A stretch of 64,000 nucleotides of DNA, from contig CM071600.1 in NCBI GenBank assembly GCA_036435485.1, positions 159,786,546 through 159,850,545 on the forward strand, written 5' to 3'. Of the stretch, positions 32,846 to 48,900 are shown in pieces. Source of the stretch: Saposhnikovia divaricata. Lineage: Eukaryota > Streptophyta > Magnoliopsida > Apiales > Apiaceae. Position 1 is the stretch's first letter, and every line of letters begins with the position of its first letter. Under the pieces are notes generated by a model. That model did no database searches, had not been told where the DNA came from, and saw only the letters and a program-made list of their open reading frames with translations. Made by a program: the position numbers and the translations under genes.

Positions 32846-33920
32846 GGATCAAGTATAAATTTATTTATTTTCTGAAATATTCTTTAATCAAGTGTGTGTG
32901 TGTGTGAATATGTTGTAAGGTAATTAGCATTTATTCCATCTCTTAGAAATGACCAGAACGTGGGATTCATTGCTAAAACAAAGTGTGATAATGAAATTTG
33001 TTTGAAAATTTGCAAAACTTAGCTTAAACTTTTATGGTTTACAGAAACGGGTACCAATAGTAGATGTGGTTGACCGATAACAAAATAAAGCTAAAAACAA
33101 AGGAAAAAATTTTGAACCACCAATTACTTGGTTCTATATATCGGATAGAAGCTACCCCAGAGGCACCTCGTTTCGGCCTTGTCAAGCTCACCTCTTTGCA
33201 ATTGAAATTACTATAATAACAAGAATCAAGACATGTGATGATGTCATATACTACAGCCAAAATCTTGTGCATAAAATTATACAAGTCAGAGGTACATTAC
33301 TATCTATTTTGTTCTCATCCAAGAAAAATGAAAAATCATTACAAATTTGCTATTGTATTTTGTCTTCATTACAGTTCCATTCCATCCGTCTCCTAAACAC
33401 CTTTGACAATGCGAATTTCCAGAAATCATTTTATATGCAGATGCTGTACTTCTGGAAAAGTCGATGCGTTCATTTCCTGGTGGAGACATTTGCAAAACTA
33501 TTTAATTTTTTGCTATTTACCGTAACCAAAAATGGTGCCCACATAAGTTGTCATGACAAAGCTTGATAAAAATATAAAATATTTAATCCCCATCAATCAA
33601 TTTGTCACTCTACCCACACATGACCAGATATATTCAAGGAGATGAGTCTTTATTATAATTCTACAACAAACTTTCACATGCTAAATTCCAGTGCTACACC
33701 TAAAATTCTAAATCTACTATAGAAATTATTCGCATTCAAATAATACAATGTTTTACAAGTTACAACAAATGCTACTAAGCCAGCTAGATGACTGAAATGG
33801 CCAACCAAATAACAATTACAGCACAATTTACAAACAAGACGATAAAGGAATATAGCTCATTAGTGGTCTACCTAATATGTCATGTCATTACCGCAGGTTC
33901 GTCATTTAAAAGGCTGTCCC
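32846..33920. other. Convergent 3' intergenic region
   Basis: Holds the 3' UTRs of both genes. A (GT)n run at 32891-32903 followed by TTGTAA could act in 3'-end formation of the C2 gene. On the minus strand AATAAA at 33654-33649, about 270 nt past the CPSF160 stop, is a candidate poly(A) signal. No other gene is visible. Confidence 0.5.
33649..33654 (-). terminator. Candidate poly(A) signal of CPSF160
   Basis: AATAAA on the minus strand, about 270 nt downstream of the stop codon. Plant signals are degenerate, so this is suggestive only. Confidence 0.35.
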
Positions 33921-36900
33921 TCACAAGAAGCTTGTACCAAAGGCAAGATCATTCAAATTTGACACAATCTGTGAACGTGTTGTCCCTATCTGATTAGCAA
34001 TCTCATGCTGCTGCTCCAATACAAGCATTTCAAACCTGCAAAATTGAGAAGACAGATTGCTCAAACAAGTTACTCTATAACTTTTTTCATCTCGTAATAA
34101 AAACTTGAACATAAATGACCCCGTCTGTTTGAGTTTACTGGTGTCTAGTTCCGAAACATGAGTTGAACCCAATTCGATCGACAGCATTTACAGAGACAAA
34201 ACTGTAAATGACGAATTGACGATTAAGATAACCATCTAACCCAAAATTAATAATTTATTATTCCTTTACATATAATTATTTTTACCAAATTTCAATAAGT
34301 TTTAAAATAACATAAAACTTACATTTTTACGAGAACTACAACTTGAAACCTAAAATTGCAAACTATCTTTCACATTGTTATACCAGGTCAGCAGGTCTTA
34401 AACTTGAACATTCACTTCAAGAAGTGTAACATGCAAAACTACCGAGGTACTAGTAAATTAAATTAATTGTCTTTACTCCAATTGGAAATATTAAATCTAC
34501 AAGTCGGCAACTATAAACTGCAAGAAGTCGATTTACCATACAGATGTCTGAACAAATCATAATAAAGGAAATAGAAGTACTTACTGGCAAAGAAGCTCAC
34601 AGTCAACTATGCTGTCTGGACCAGGTCGGTGAGCCTTTCCTTTCGAATGGAATTGGCGAAAAGATCTTGGATTCAGTCCGGCAACATGTGGAACAGATTC
34701 AACAAGTTTCTTTTGCAATGACTGAAGTCTACGAAATGTTAGTTCATCTAGAGGTGCAATACATCCGACACTGCCATCCAGAGTCCCAAATAAAAGAGCG
34801 AAACGATTTGTCTTATCAGGAATAGGAGCAGCATTGGTTCGATCAGGAGTAGGAAGCATCTGCAACCTCAGAAACTTGGTCACATGAGCACCAACATGAA
34901 ACTCAGCTCGAGAAAGAAGCTTTTGTCCTTTCCAACTCTCTGACATCTTGGGTGCATAATAGAATATCTGTTTTTATTCATTCAAGACATCCAAATACAT
35001 CAACTACTGTAAAATACGAAGATTTTGTAAATTTTCAAGAAGATGTTTAAAAATTAAACAAAATTTGTTTTCAGTAGTATTTTTTTCGGTTACTTTTAAT
35101 TTCTAATATCTATTGTTTTGTAAAATATTTATATGTTTATTGAATATGTTTGTGTAGCATGCTTCTCTTCAAGTGTGCGCTTTGCTTGGCGCTCAAGACC
35201 TGGGAGCTCATTATTATTATACTTTAAATTTGATTGACGCAAACTAAAACATGAACCACGTACATCCTCATTTTGTACGATTTGTAATAAGACAAACTCA
35301 AACATAAATAAGATTGAAGTAATATTGCTGGGTTTTGTCACAGTAAATATTGGTTATGAACTAAACAATCTCACAGTCACCAAACTCCTATCCCTAGCAT
35401 TGTAACCTAGTAAATGCCCCTCTTCACTTGAAAACAAGAGGTCGAGGGTAAAAGACAGTAAACTAATTTAAGCAATCAACAGCAAAGAAAAGTTCTTCAA
35501 GGATCTATATTGTAAAAATGGATATTTAGATATGCATAAAACGGGATAGTTAGATATGTAAACCAAGTAAAACAATTATTCTTGTGAGTACTGCTTGTCA
35601 TTGTAAATTTCCTATAACATCACGAGTACTGGTATAGTTATGTGTACTAACCTGTACATTCTTTTGATCATCTGAAACTGTTAGGCTAAGAGTACTCCCG
35701 TCTATTAGAAATTCTGTTGCGAAACAGTCAAGTGAGCCAAAATCCTTCGCCAATAAAGTAAGTTGAGCTCCCTGTTCTTTCCAACTAAGAAAGTAAATAC
35801 TCTTGTGAATATCCCCAAGGAGAATGAAATTCTTCACCTACAATATTTCATAAGAAAGATAAAGACCATGAGTTTATAAGCAACAACAAAGCCTACATCA
35901 GGAGTTCCTATATTTAGATGTCAGCAAGTGCAGAGAAGCTATAAAATCGGTAATTATTGTGGTGTAAAAGAACATTTAACTATCTTCAAAACTGGAAATG
36001 CAGCATCGTGGAACCAAAGAAAAAATATGTTGAGTATTCACGTTTGAGTATTACAGTCAATCAATGAAGGCAACTAAAAAAACAATAGCAACAAGCTACG
36101 TTCGCATATACAGGTAATGGGTGAAGAAAAAATAACTTCCCAGCTTCTCATATTGTTCTATTGCTGATTAATGCATAAACGCGGTGGTTTTTGTCATTAT
36201 CCATGCAGACAAGGTGACTGTCAAATCAATGAAACAACTCGAAGTGGTAGCAGTAAAAAATGTTAGTCCCGACAATTACATGAAGAAACTTATATTCTTA
36301 ATCCAACAAATAGAAATACATAAATTAACTTCTAGTTCTTCGCCATTGCATCTCCTAGAATAGGGTATCAATAACTTAAAGAATTTTAGAAGATGCATCT
36401 TAGATACTTAACATGTACTTTTAATAAAAATAAAACATGAAAAGATACAAGTACTGAGTTCTACAGTTATTTATTTAATATGAACATCTTAATTGCCAAT
36501 TATTCAAGTGCTAAAACCTGGAATACTTCCATGCTACATTACAATGACTTAACCCTACTAGAAGATAACAAATTGTATGAAGGCTGGGCATGAGACAACA
36601 GTTTTTAACCCTAAAATAATATCGTGCCTCATGTATTAGGTATAGACTTAAAATAATACCTTACACTGATAAAATTACTTTACTTAAGGGCTCATTCATC
36701 CCAATGTATTGACTTTAGGCCTAGGGTATGCTACTATCGGAATGTTATTCTCAAACATATATACCCATATGGTGTAAAATGATAATTTTACGACAATCCT
36801 TAATATCGGAATCAACGAGCAAAAAGAGCAGGAGAAACCAATGGTACTTACAATATTTAAGCTCACAACATAGAGAGGAGGAGCATCATAGAAGGCAACC

Positions 36901-39900
36901 CCAGTCAGATCAGAACCTGTCCACTTGTGTAGAATAACCTTTGGCCCAGAAGCTATCAACAAATGACCTTGAAGTGAAGCTACAGCAGATATAGCACCTT
37001 TCAACTCCTTGGAAAAAACCTCGGAAATCTGGAAGAATACGCAAATGCGACACATAAATGAGTAATAATGTCAATGCAGAGTGACTGTATATCAAAAAAT
37101 GTGAAACAGAAAACCAAACTCATCCCATACACCCAAAAGATAATAATAACAGCAATCAATAACTTATAGAAAACTTCACTGTAAGTAAAACTAACTCAGG
37201 ATGTATTGTACAAAATGTATACATCTTTGTAAAAAACATATATGTAGAAACTGGAGTATGCATAAGAAGAGTTAGTAACTAAAGGTATACAACATTTACC
37301 GAAGTCTGAGAACTCTCAGCATTTCGCTCTACAGAAAACAAGAGTACACGCCCTCGTCCGGCAACATCTTCCCCTTGTACATAGGCAGTCCCAACAGCCA
37401 AAAGTGTTTCATTTTCTCTAGTTGTTGTATTCTGTTACATAGAGAACAGGAAGCAGTAAGACAAATGAGAAAGGTTGTTAATATTCTCATAACATTCCGA
37501 TTCTCATCTATATTTTCTCATAATTGTTAAAGACAGAAGGTTAGTGCATTGAAGTAAAAAAAAATGTGATGATAAGGGTAAGACTTACAAATAGTGTAAC
37601 CACGCGAACAGTTAATGCATTTTCAGAGCTTTGCATGGGAATCGTACCCCTGATTTGCCAAGGACCACCAGATTTCTCAGGTTCCAGGATCCGAACCTCA
37701 AATTCTTCTACAGTGTAAGTTCCATCCGAAGAGAAATTATCATGTTCAATCTGATGACCAGCTTCTTGATCAACCAAAGATGATAAGACTTGATTTAAAG
37801 GCTTGATAACCTGCAATTACAGTTTCATAAAAAAGTTAAGATATGGCACAGTGGCTTCAAGCAGGAATACATGTCTATGCACCCTCAAATTTCTAAGGGT
37901 CAGAAGATGAGTTTTTTTTTTTCCAGTTGTTTAAAGTAATAACAACATTTTTTGAAACACTAAGAGCAATGGAAGTAGTTAATAGAGGTAAAAAAAAATG
38001 TAAAAGAATGATAATACAGGATTGACGTAAGAGATTGAAGGCCTTTGAACATCAGTTAAGTTCACCAAGCAAACAAATTCAAAAAGCAGATAGTAGTACA
38101 CACGAAATTCATGACATATAGAAGCAATGAAGAAACAGTAAGCATTAAGTTTAAACAGAAATATGAAATTATATATGTTACTTTTTCGTACTTAACGATA
38201 AAGATTAAAGAATCTGTTCTTTCACCGATAATGGACTAAATGGTAGAGGATATACTTACTGGAACTGATACAATAAGTGGATACAAATTCTTTTCAGCAA
38301 AGTAAGTGACTTGGTGGGGAGTGCCCTTCAATGGAATCTGAACAAATAAAACAATGTTAAATAGGATAATCAATGTTAAAACTTGGTCGTAATTAACAAA
38401 GATATAAGTCCAAAACACAAACAGTCAAATTTTTTAATAAACCCCCCACCTTTTGTACCGGCCAATAGTTGTCATAGCATAACAAAGTTGGAAGTTGACA
38501 AATTTTCAACGTACCCTGCCAAGGAAAAACGGGTGGATTAAGAGAAGTTTATCATGAATGAGAATGAGCATAAAAAGAAGAACTGGAGTATCATACCTGT
38601 TGAGTAACATATATGATTCCATGATTACAGTATACATTGTGTAGAATGGTGAAGGCAGCAATAGGTCCATCACATAGCTGTCAAAAAAAAAAAAAAAGAT
38701 GAAGCTAAATGAGAACTTGTAACGGCATCATCAAATTCATAATCTTTGCAGTTCACACGAAAAAGAAAGAGAAATATTAAGTAGCTACATTCATAACCTT
38801 ATGAGGGATCTGAAAAAGAAGCAACATACAGTAATAGGCATCAAATGAATTTGTGTGATTTTGAACGAAAATGGAAAAGTGAATTATAAGCATAATTTTC
38901 ACACACAATCAGAGACACACCTGTGGATGAATCCTAAGTCGTTCTCTGAATATCATAAACCACATCGGCCTTGACCCTACCACGAACAATCCTGGGAACC
39001 CACCAACATTCTTAAAAGTTGTAATTCTTGGGTACGGAGTTTCAGGCGAAATCTCTTCTTTTATATATGTATCTAACGGGACACGGGCAAATCTCAAATT
39101 CTTTAATCTAGAACTACTTGTATTATTAAGGTTAACAGAATCATGCCCAGGAACAACTTCCTCAACTTTAACAGAACTTTCTGAACCTTCATACAAGTAA
39201 GCTTGGTAACAAAGAACAGTCCCATCGGCCAGGATTCCAAAGAGGAAAGGACGACTATGTGGCCCCGACCATCTATGCATGGCCAGTTCTACAACCTTCA
39301 TCCTCTGGTTATTATCTTTCCTACCGTTCTCAGTCTCTTCAGAATTCTTTCTCAAATACTTTTCGGAATCATTGGATGATTCCTGAACAAAAGTATCTAC
39401 TAGGTAGGCCTTCCCAGATTCAAAGTTATCCACAGTGAACACACAACTAAAGTTGGGAACATCAAATACCTCAAGGATACCACTTTCATAACAAACAACA
39501 CAGTAGACATCACCTTGATCAAGTGTACTATCAGAGCCATCAATTGCCTCGCCTATGCCACTTGAAAGCCATGCATCAGTACTAGTTTTTCGAAGCCATG
39601 GTTCTGGACCTCTATCATGATAGAGTGTACACGACGCTATTGATTTCTTTGAGTTTTCAAATACTGCTGGGAAACTGGTAGAGACAGTGCAAGTCGAAGG
39701 ATCTGCATTGTCAAGCAAAATGAAGTCAAACATAAATAAGAGAAACACAATGTAGGTGATGATTACATGATCATTAGGCATTGGCTATTACCCTCATTTC
39801 AGTTTTAAAAATACGATTGTGCAACTAGTTGTATGACTTTGCATAATTGAAAGTATACTAGAGGAGAGTTTTAAAATTATTGATTCTCACGAATGTAAGG

Positions 39901-42900
39901 AATAGATTTCATAGATATAGTGCGACTCAAGGAGGTTCATTGAAATGTCACATAAGGAAAAAAAAAATCTGCCTGAGAAACAATGTGGGTCAAAACCTAT
40001 CCCTTGTGATTCTTGACAAGAGAACAGTTACTCCTTTTCAGAAGTTGATGTGCAATACTGTCATACAACTTTTGAACAGCAAGGAATGTAGACCAATCTT
40101 ATGTATGATGTGAGCCTTCTTTTGGCATTAGAAAGTGGATTTGGGACTGGCCAGGGGAGGGGGGGTACAAATGTTTAGACATCTATCAGGAATAAAAAAA
40201 AAATGCTGTAGGCAAAAGAAGACATGATAGCATCAAATTTCTGTGTTATACCATCATAGATTATATCTATTCAAGATCACATTTATGCATTCTTTACTAC
40301 TCTAAATTAAGTATGACAGGGCAGATTTAGCCCAAAAAAAAGTAGAACAAGGCAATTAGATACCTCCAACAATGAGCTGAATGCTTCCATCACTCATTCT
40401 CAAAAGCACATAAGGATCGGCTATAGAAACCGATGATACTGTTGGAATCTCAGACCCTGAACCAGATTCAGAGTTTAAAGTCTTAAAGGTCAGCTCCTGA
40501 GTCATAAAAGCACCATCAAGAATTCGAGCACCACGAGCATAGATTTGTATCACTCTAAGCCTGTAAAAAGCTCGAGTTAAAGTCCAGAACACCCTTTTTA
40601 ACTGTACAAAGAAAACCAGGAAAATTCCCCTAAAGAAAAAGGTGGTAGCTATTGGACTACATTGTTTAAGCGAGACGTAATTATTGCTACGCAAGTATCT
40701 AAAAGTAACAATACAGTGACACCACTTAGTCAGAGCTCACAACATAAACTTCTGCAGGGTCTTAAATTGATGGACTATAATTTACCAACCCAAGAGTGAT
40801 TCCCTCTGTAATCATCTCAATGACACTATGCGGTCCATTCTGTTACCTATGCTCTCATCCATGTTCAAGTCTATATTGACTATATATTTATTGATATGTT
40901 GCACAAATAACAGTAAGGGGTAAAACCTGTATAGAGCAGTAAGATTTAATCTTTCTGATTTTTTGGGCGATCTAATAAGAACAGGATAGCTTTTAGGTCA
41001 AAGTTAATAAAACAAGGTGCTATTTTGCAGATTACTTTATTTTTCCTAAGAGGTATTGCAAGGCTAGACTGTGCGTCAAAAACATAATTTGAAAATCTTC
41101 TTATGGATGCGCAAGTATAGTTGAGGGACCATAGTGTTCTTTTGGAAAAAATTCTTCCCTGGTGTAGGTAACAGATGACCCAACCCTCATAATGGTTGAC
41201 TGTTACTTGTTTGCATGTCAAAAAATAGTATGTTAAAGCATCATATGTTGGATAAGCTTTTTCGTAAATAAAAAACAAGTTAAAAGATTATAGGGTCATA
41301 TACTCATATATCATTTTGGGCAAGCGAAGTAACTTCACCATCTCTCTCTAACTCCTTAAATCTACACTAGTTCTTCTACTATCACCCAACTCCTTACCTA
41401 ATTATGTGTTCTACCTCCTTAATTCGGATCTACTACTTCACAGTTCCTGACAAATGTAAAAACTATAGAGTGCATACATGAGTGTCCAACACCTCAAATT
41501 ATCAAAAAATACGAAGTGAAACAAAAACATTTCTTCGAGACAGGAGATAATATGATTAATTTAGAAATCTAGATAGCACAACAATGTATATCCCATAGGT
41601 TATAAACATCACCCTTAGCTGCATCAGGGAAGGAAAAATTATGGTAAAAGGACATAAAATAAAGCATAGTTACCTTCCAAAAAGATTTCCAGCAGCAACT
41701 GTACTTCCTTGCACATAATAATCGACATTTTCAGTAACCTCCTCTAGATTGTTGACTGTTTGTAGTACCTATAGATTACATTATCGTTATTTAAAACGCT
41801 CAGCAGCCAGCAAATGAAAATAACAAATTCATAAACAAAAATAATTAACACAAGCCGCCAGCTAATACATATCATATTAAGCCCCAGAATATAACAAATC
41901 CCTTTACTCGATGATATTGTACATGATTACAGTAAGTCATCCTTGACCACTGAAATACTTCAGCAGTCAGCACTAGCTAGATGCATATACTTTACAGAAT
42001 CAAACTGAGAAAAGCATCTAACTTATTTACTAAAAAACCTATTCACAAGGAAAAAAAACAGCTTCCCCCCACCCTGACCCCGAAAAAAGGGCACGTGTTC
42101 GGTTTATGATTACAGGGAACTTGCACAAAGATATTCCACACATGTTAAAGAACTGTACATACATAACAAACAAACTCCATCAGCCCTTTCCCCCACCCAA
42201 AATAAAAAGAGCACATCTATCAGTAAATTATTAATAGGCACTAAACTTGCAAAAACGGTATATCAATATTATTAGAACAAAACATTTTTAACTTGTAAAC
42301 CACATGAAACTAATACCCTTAGCCCAAACTGCATATAAACTACAAATATTGCTGCATTCTTTCATATTAATTTTTAAAAATAACAAGCTTATGCTGCGGA
42401 ACCCGTAGGAAGCAGCTTATAGCATAAAATACAATACCATCATTATAACTTCATTCTAACAGCAAATGCGCAAATTAAATGGTTTCTCAGATTAAAGTTC
42501 AGTCCAATACCCATAAGGGCCAAAACAAGCATCGTCTTACTACACTTCATGCACAGTGGTGCTTATGAGCTAAAAAGTTACAATAATTTACTTGTAAAGT
42601 TTTGAAGAGGTCCTTTTAAATAAGTGGTTCCTATACACGAAACTTATAGTTTGATGCAACAAGAAAGAAACTAAATACAGTATGGCAGAAACCTTCAAAG
42701 TGAATGAAACAGAAGGAAAAATTGCTCTAAAATTCATTCCTCCTAAAACAATTTCCAAAAAATTCTGTCCGTACTCAATCATAAGTACATTGAATATGGG
42801 CAAGAATCTATAAACAACAATAATCATAGTTTACAGGTAAACCTCAAACAACTGCAAGCAGATAAGTATATTGATAATTTTACCATTGTACGACTCTCCA

Positions 42901-45900
42901 GACTAATGATCAAGTATGCGTGATACTCATCATCATCAGATGTCATCTTGGAAGAATCAATAGTATGACTGCGCGAGGTCTTGTGATAAACAGTCCATAG
43001 TCCCTTGCAACCAGGTATAGGTTCCTTCAAAAATACAAAACCATTTTTTTAAAATTTAAACAATTCCGAAAAAATATTCTGGCAGTTGTATACGAACCGC
43101 AATGATGTGTATAAGTTTAATGCTCCATAAGGGCAGAGACTTTAAGGCATTAGGAAACCCAGAGATATGATGGATTTAAAGATTTTATACACATAAAAGT
43201 ACTGTGCATATGTGTATAGGAATGTCATTTTGACAAACTCTGCACACTATCAACATCAGGATTGCCAAATGACAAATACAGTACAGAGATTTTTGTATTC
43301 TTAGTCGATCCAAACAAAAAAGTGAAAGTTAAATATAGCTGCATGCTGGAATCTAAGCCAAAAGCTTAGATACAGAAACAAGATGGTCAACTAGAACTAG
43401 GGAATGCAGGTAATAGTTAAAATCTAGGCAAGACAACATGCTACAACTTGTCCAGATATTTACAGAGTATAGTATTTGTTACAATTGAAATGATTCCATT
43501 CTAATTTTTACATACATAATTTATGAAGTAACAAAAGAAAAGATTAGATGCACAATTTGACATGCAAAACGAACGTAAATAAAACATTCAGGAAAAAAAT
43601 TTGAACAAAACTGTAAAAAAGAAAGAATAGCAACTACGAAAACGAGAAGTGATGTCGTCGCAGACCGTGACGAATTCATCCACAATAAAAATGATTAACC
43701 CTCGGACAGGAATCTGATTTTGATATATACACGTCACTTATTCTTAAACCCTACTACATTGTGAGAATAAAACAAAGGATACATATAAAAAAAAAGGCTT
43801 GAAGATGTCTGTAAAAAGAAGATATAGGGTAAAGGTAGCAATGAAAACACACTGCAACAAATTCTACCATTTTAAACTTAAAAAAAAATACTTTCTCACT
43901 CTCAGTGAAATAAAAATTGCCAGATGTTTTACAAATTATTATTGCAAGGGAACTACAGATATAGACATACTTGAGTAATTACTTCAGGTCGAATTGACTG
44001 TTGAAGCACACAGAGAGCACCATTCTTTCCATGGCCAGAACAGCATACCTGCAAAATATTTCATCGAAAAACAGTTACTTTTATTTCTTAACCCTTTCTG
44101 CAAATCTGAAGCTTCAAGAAAGCTGATTAAGGATAAATCATAATTTACTGAGGAAGCAAAAGCCATAGTAGATAGATCTACAAGACAAATATAAGTTACG
44201 TAATTGTATTTATTTAAACCAGCCAACACGGATATAAATACATCATAAAGTTACAGTCTTCGGGCAAAGAACTTGAATAAATTTAAGCTAACTAGCGAAA
44301 CTAACCAGTTCATAATTACTTTGCTTAGCAATACCAGCCGCATTGTGGTCAGCATTAATTCGTAAACCATACGAAAAATCTTTCAGAGGGCCAACATTGA
44401 TCAGAGAATCTCGCACCGTAAATGAGAAAGTTTTCTGCAAGAGTGTATCACTAAAACAGTACATGCATTTGTACAAGGCATGTATTGAAATCCAGAAAAC
44501 TAGCGCTCTTATCAGAAAATGACAAACCTGGGTGGACTCTGCATTATTTGGACCTGAACTATATAACGAAAGCTCATCGCCATTGACCATGTCTTGCAAA
44601 GCATCAGAAGAGGACCTTCTTATTCGCTTTGCCAAGTGAATGTCTCCATCAATATCTCCAACCTGTAAGTTTATATCTACTTAGTATATTATAGACTTAA
44701 TTAAAATTTAGGGATGAATATTAAATACATCAAGATTTCTAGAAAAATCTTCCATTTCAATATTCATACACACTCCAAATACATGAAGGCAGGAGCAAAA
44801 CAATGGATGTACACCGTCAAACCTCAAAAGAAGAGATATAATAGCCTATCAAAAAATCATTAAATTTATAGAGAACCAAGAACACTAAAATGATAAAGAT
44901 TCAGACACACCTCTTCTTTCATACCAGGAGGCAACGTGGATGCACCAACACCAGACGTAAACTGCACAAGCAAACTATCTCCTAGCCGACTAGCCAGAAA
45001 AAATAATGAATTTCCTATAGTTGTAATACCCTATAAAATTAAAATACAAAATGAGTACAGATACATTCATTGATCCTACCTACATACCATAAATGTTTAA
45101 GGATATGATACTCACCGACGTAAGTACTGAAGCTTTAGACTTGGACAAATCAAGTCTCTGTACAACCCTGTTAAAGGAAACAAAGAACTTAAAAAGTAAG
45201 ACACTCGCTTTTAGAGATAGAGAACAAATAACATGTGATCTGAATTCAATCATTTCTATACATATCGTCTAAATTTCAAAGGTTGTATTTGCCAGTTTAT
45301 GATCCAAGTTTTATGTAAACTTAATATGTGAATCTTCAATTTCCATCACTTTACGATGTTTAAATATTCAAAATTTGGCTTGGTACAAAAAAGTGACCAT
45401 CTCAAAAGTAACAACCAATGCCAGAGTCTAAACAACATAAACCTTAGAGAGTATCCATGTTTCAGAGAAGGTAAATAGAAAAATAGTGTTTAACAACTAA
45501 CAGAACCTCCACGAAAAATATCAATGTAAACTGAACCTAGACAAACAAGCAGCTCCTATGAAAGGTTTAGTAAAGACAGAAGGTGGTCAGTCTTACAGAA
45601 AAGTAATAAAAATTTGTTAGGGTCATAAGAAACGTAATTTTCCTAAAGTAAATTGAGAGGAAAATAAGGCCACCCACCGTCCATCATAAACAAGTTTCAG
45701 CAGAAGCAGTTCCCCTGTTTTTGTTGAAAGCATGGCCACGTCATTTGATAACCAAGTCGCATTAGCAGCATCAAGCTCCAGACTAAAATTTGATCTTGTT
45801 GTCTCTTGACTGGCAAGATAAAAGGTACTACTTTATATTAGATGTGACTCTAGTGTTCTGGAGCATAGGTAATACTCTTGATCAATAATGACAGCAATCA

Positions 45901-48900
45901 ACAAAGTAAAATCACAACAGATTGGGAAAGCCCTTAAAAGTAATAAACTACAAAGAGTGACTGAGATGTTTGAACTAAACAAAGAATTAAATAAATATTA
46001 GCTACAATGTCAGAAATTAAAATATATTGAAGTTTGAATAAATTCAAAATACTATAATGTCCCCCTTCACAATTAAATTTCAATAGCAGCATTCGACACC
46101 TCTTCAATTTTTAAAAGAACATTCATAAGCTTATTTAATATGTAAATATCACAAACAGAGGTGACAAGTGGTCCACTCTACAAGCCTATACTTAAGAGAA
46201 ACGGAAATAATTTAAATGAAGCACCTTCCCAACATTAAAGGATGAAAGAAAAATACATCCACAACAGGCTAAAATAGAAGGTAGTGGATCTACTTTGATA
46301 TTTTGAATCCTGTAAATGAATATACTGCAGTTAAAAACTTACAGACCAGGATACATTAAGTTTTGGCCATATTTAATATACTACGAAGTCTTTTCTGAAC
46401 ATCAAAGTTGTGTTTGGAGATACGGTCAAAGTGGTGTCCTCCTATTGTCAAAGATAAAATGAGGTATTTTAAAATGGAGCACCCCGCTCCTCCGAAATGT
46501 TAAATGACCATACCAAAATCATCCCCCAGGCGCACACATAACATTCTCAAAGAAAAACAACACATAGAACCCTATATAGCAAATAAACAGACATCAGTTG
46601 TCCCCAAAACCAGTTTTTTGCTCTTATACTCCAGATAATAATATAAGAGTTGGACAATCCAATTATCCCGCCATTGGAGTCCATATCATTTGTAAATTAT
46701 AATGATCTCCTACTTTGTAGGATTTACTTCTTTGTACATCCTGTAAAGAAAAAAACACAGATTATTGACTAGGTGATACTGGCTTAGCAACAAGCCTCCA
46801 TGTTTGTTTTGAAAATTTTTGACTCAACCCAGACTTCTTACATCTCAAAGTGCGGAAATTAGGATTGGATAACAACTTTAAGTCAAAAACCATTATTAGT
46901 CCAAATAAACATATTTGTTAAGTTTAAATTGGTAAAATATATCACCCTCAGCACATGTAACTTCGAGTATTCTTCAGTTAATTCATATTTTCCTATATAC
47001 AGCATCACTTGAACAATCCAAACAGTTGACAACTTATAGAAAAAACAATATTACATGTAAGTCGCAAATATAACTTAAGTAACAAGTAACTCTTTATAAG
47101 GTACGCAAAATGGCTGTTAGTGCACAATGTTCACCATATTTTTAGAAATAATTTGATAAACTATACTAATAGTGCATTAGATATTCTGAGCAACAAAGAC
47201 GCAGTTCTCAATTAATAACGAAAACAAATTATCTTACTGTGAAACGGTACAACTGAAATAGGTTCAAACAATTAAGAACGAAAGATGTTACTCTGACAGA
47301 CTGATGATAAACTCAAAGCTGTTAAACAACTTGTGAGAAATGGAAGAAGAGATAAGACAGGATAAAGGAACTACAAGGAGTCTGAAATCTGACCTGCCAT
47401 CAACAGACACTGCAAAGTTGTTCAAAGCCAAAACACATGATGCTGACTGGTCAAGTGAAATGATAGTTTAGAAGAAGAAAAGCACAGAGAACAAAATTAG
47501 GGAAAAAGAAAAAGTGGAACTGAACAAATTTTAACTTTCTATAGTATGAACAAACAAATTACCTGGCTATGATAATGAATAGTATTTGTGCTAATTACAA
47601 TAACTCCACCAATCGGAGAGGGCACGGCAAGAAGCTTGTATGCCTCATGAGGAAGATTCTTAAAACAAAAAACATTTAAGAGTCAATTTAAATTCGCCAT
47701 CCTTTCAAGAATGCTAATATAACCAGAGAGAAGATATGGGAGACAATATATATGAATCATACATATTCTACTTTAAGACCCTGTTTTCTCAGCAATAGAT
47801 AACATTAATAAGAAAACAAGATAATACAAATGAGATATTTATTTATTTAATTAAACATGGACCCTAAAACATGAGCTACATGATCAAATGAATAATAAGC
47901 GAAAGGAAACATTTTTGAAAACCATTGTTCCATAATCTTATCCAGGACTAACATTAAGATATGAACCAGTTCATTTAAATTATTTCACAACATCGTAGAG
48001 CCTTGATCTTAAACTTACTGGCTCCAGTTGGAGACGAGTTACAAATGAAATGTCATTTGATATAGTTTCTCAATTGGGGCTAATATAAATATCAAATTCA
48101 AGATAATACAACTGCAAGCAAATTTTCTATAATGTTAACACATCTTTACGTTGCATGAAAGCTCACTGCTCACACAGCTTATGCCCTTCGCTGACAACAT
48201 TAACAGTGCTTGTCAGGTCTGTCATCTGTGTTTATCATTTGATGAATCGGTGCCTTAAGATATTTATACACAACTTCATCTTCTTGTAATAGCTAGTTTA
48301 CTACTGCATTTGAGACCCTATCACAAGATGCCAAGCATATGTCAAAATTGGAAGAAACATACACTTGCTGACCATATTAACGGATGCTGCTTCAAACTCG
48401 TGCTAATACTAAGTGCTGAAATGCCGCAAGTATGATGCTTCCAGGAGACCCTGCCAGCCCAAGTAAGCTCATGTTCATGTAGAATAACCAATACGGGTTC
48501 AATATAACCTATATAAAATAATAATAAATTCAAAGACACTTAGACAATACATTTGGTTAAAAATCAACAAAATTCCAAATAAGCTAGTACATAGCTAGGC
48601 AGGCACAATTATAACAGCATGCCTTGACAGCTTTTCACTTTTACAAAAGCTATTGAAGTTCTGTTTGCATCAGATTTAAGGGCCAGAATCTACAAGGATG
48701 GGCCACAATAGAAGTCAGAAGCACCTCCTTACGTATTTCCGTATTCAACTATGCAACTTCTAAAGTCTCCTAAGAGCATCTCCAACCCATTACACCAATT
48801 TGGTGTGACTTTTACATCAAATTGGTGTAAAAATCCCACCAAATTTTAAATCATCTCCAACCCATCTACACCAAACTTTACACCAAAGGGAATCATTCTC

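Noticed and set aside
42060..42090. G-quadruplex in CPSF160 intron 14 (minus strand G-runs)
   Set aside because: Only three separated G-runs are present, which is below the usual four-run requirement.
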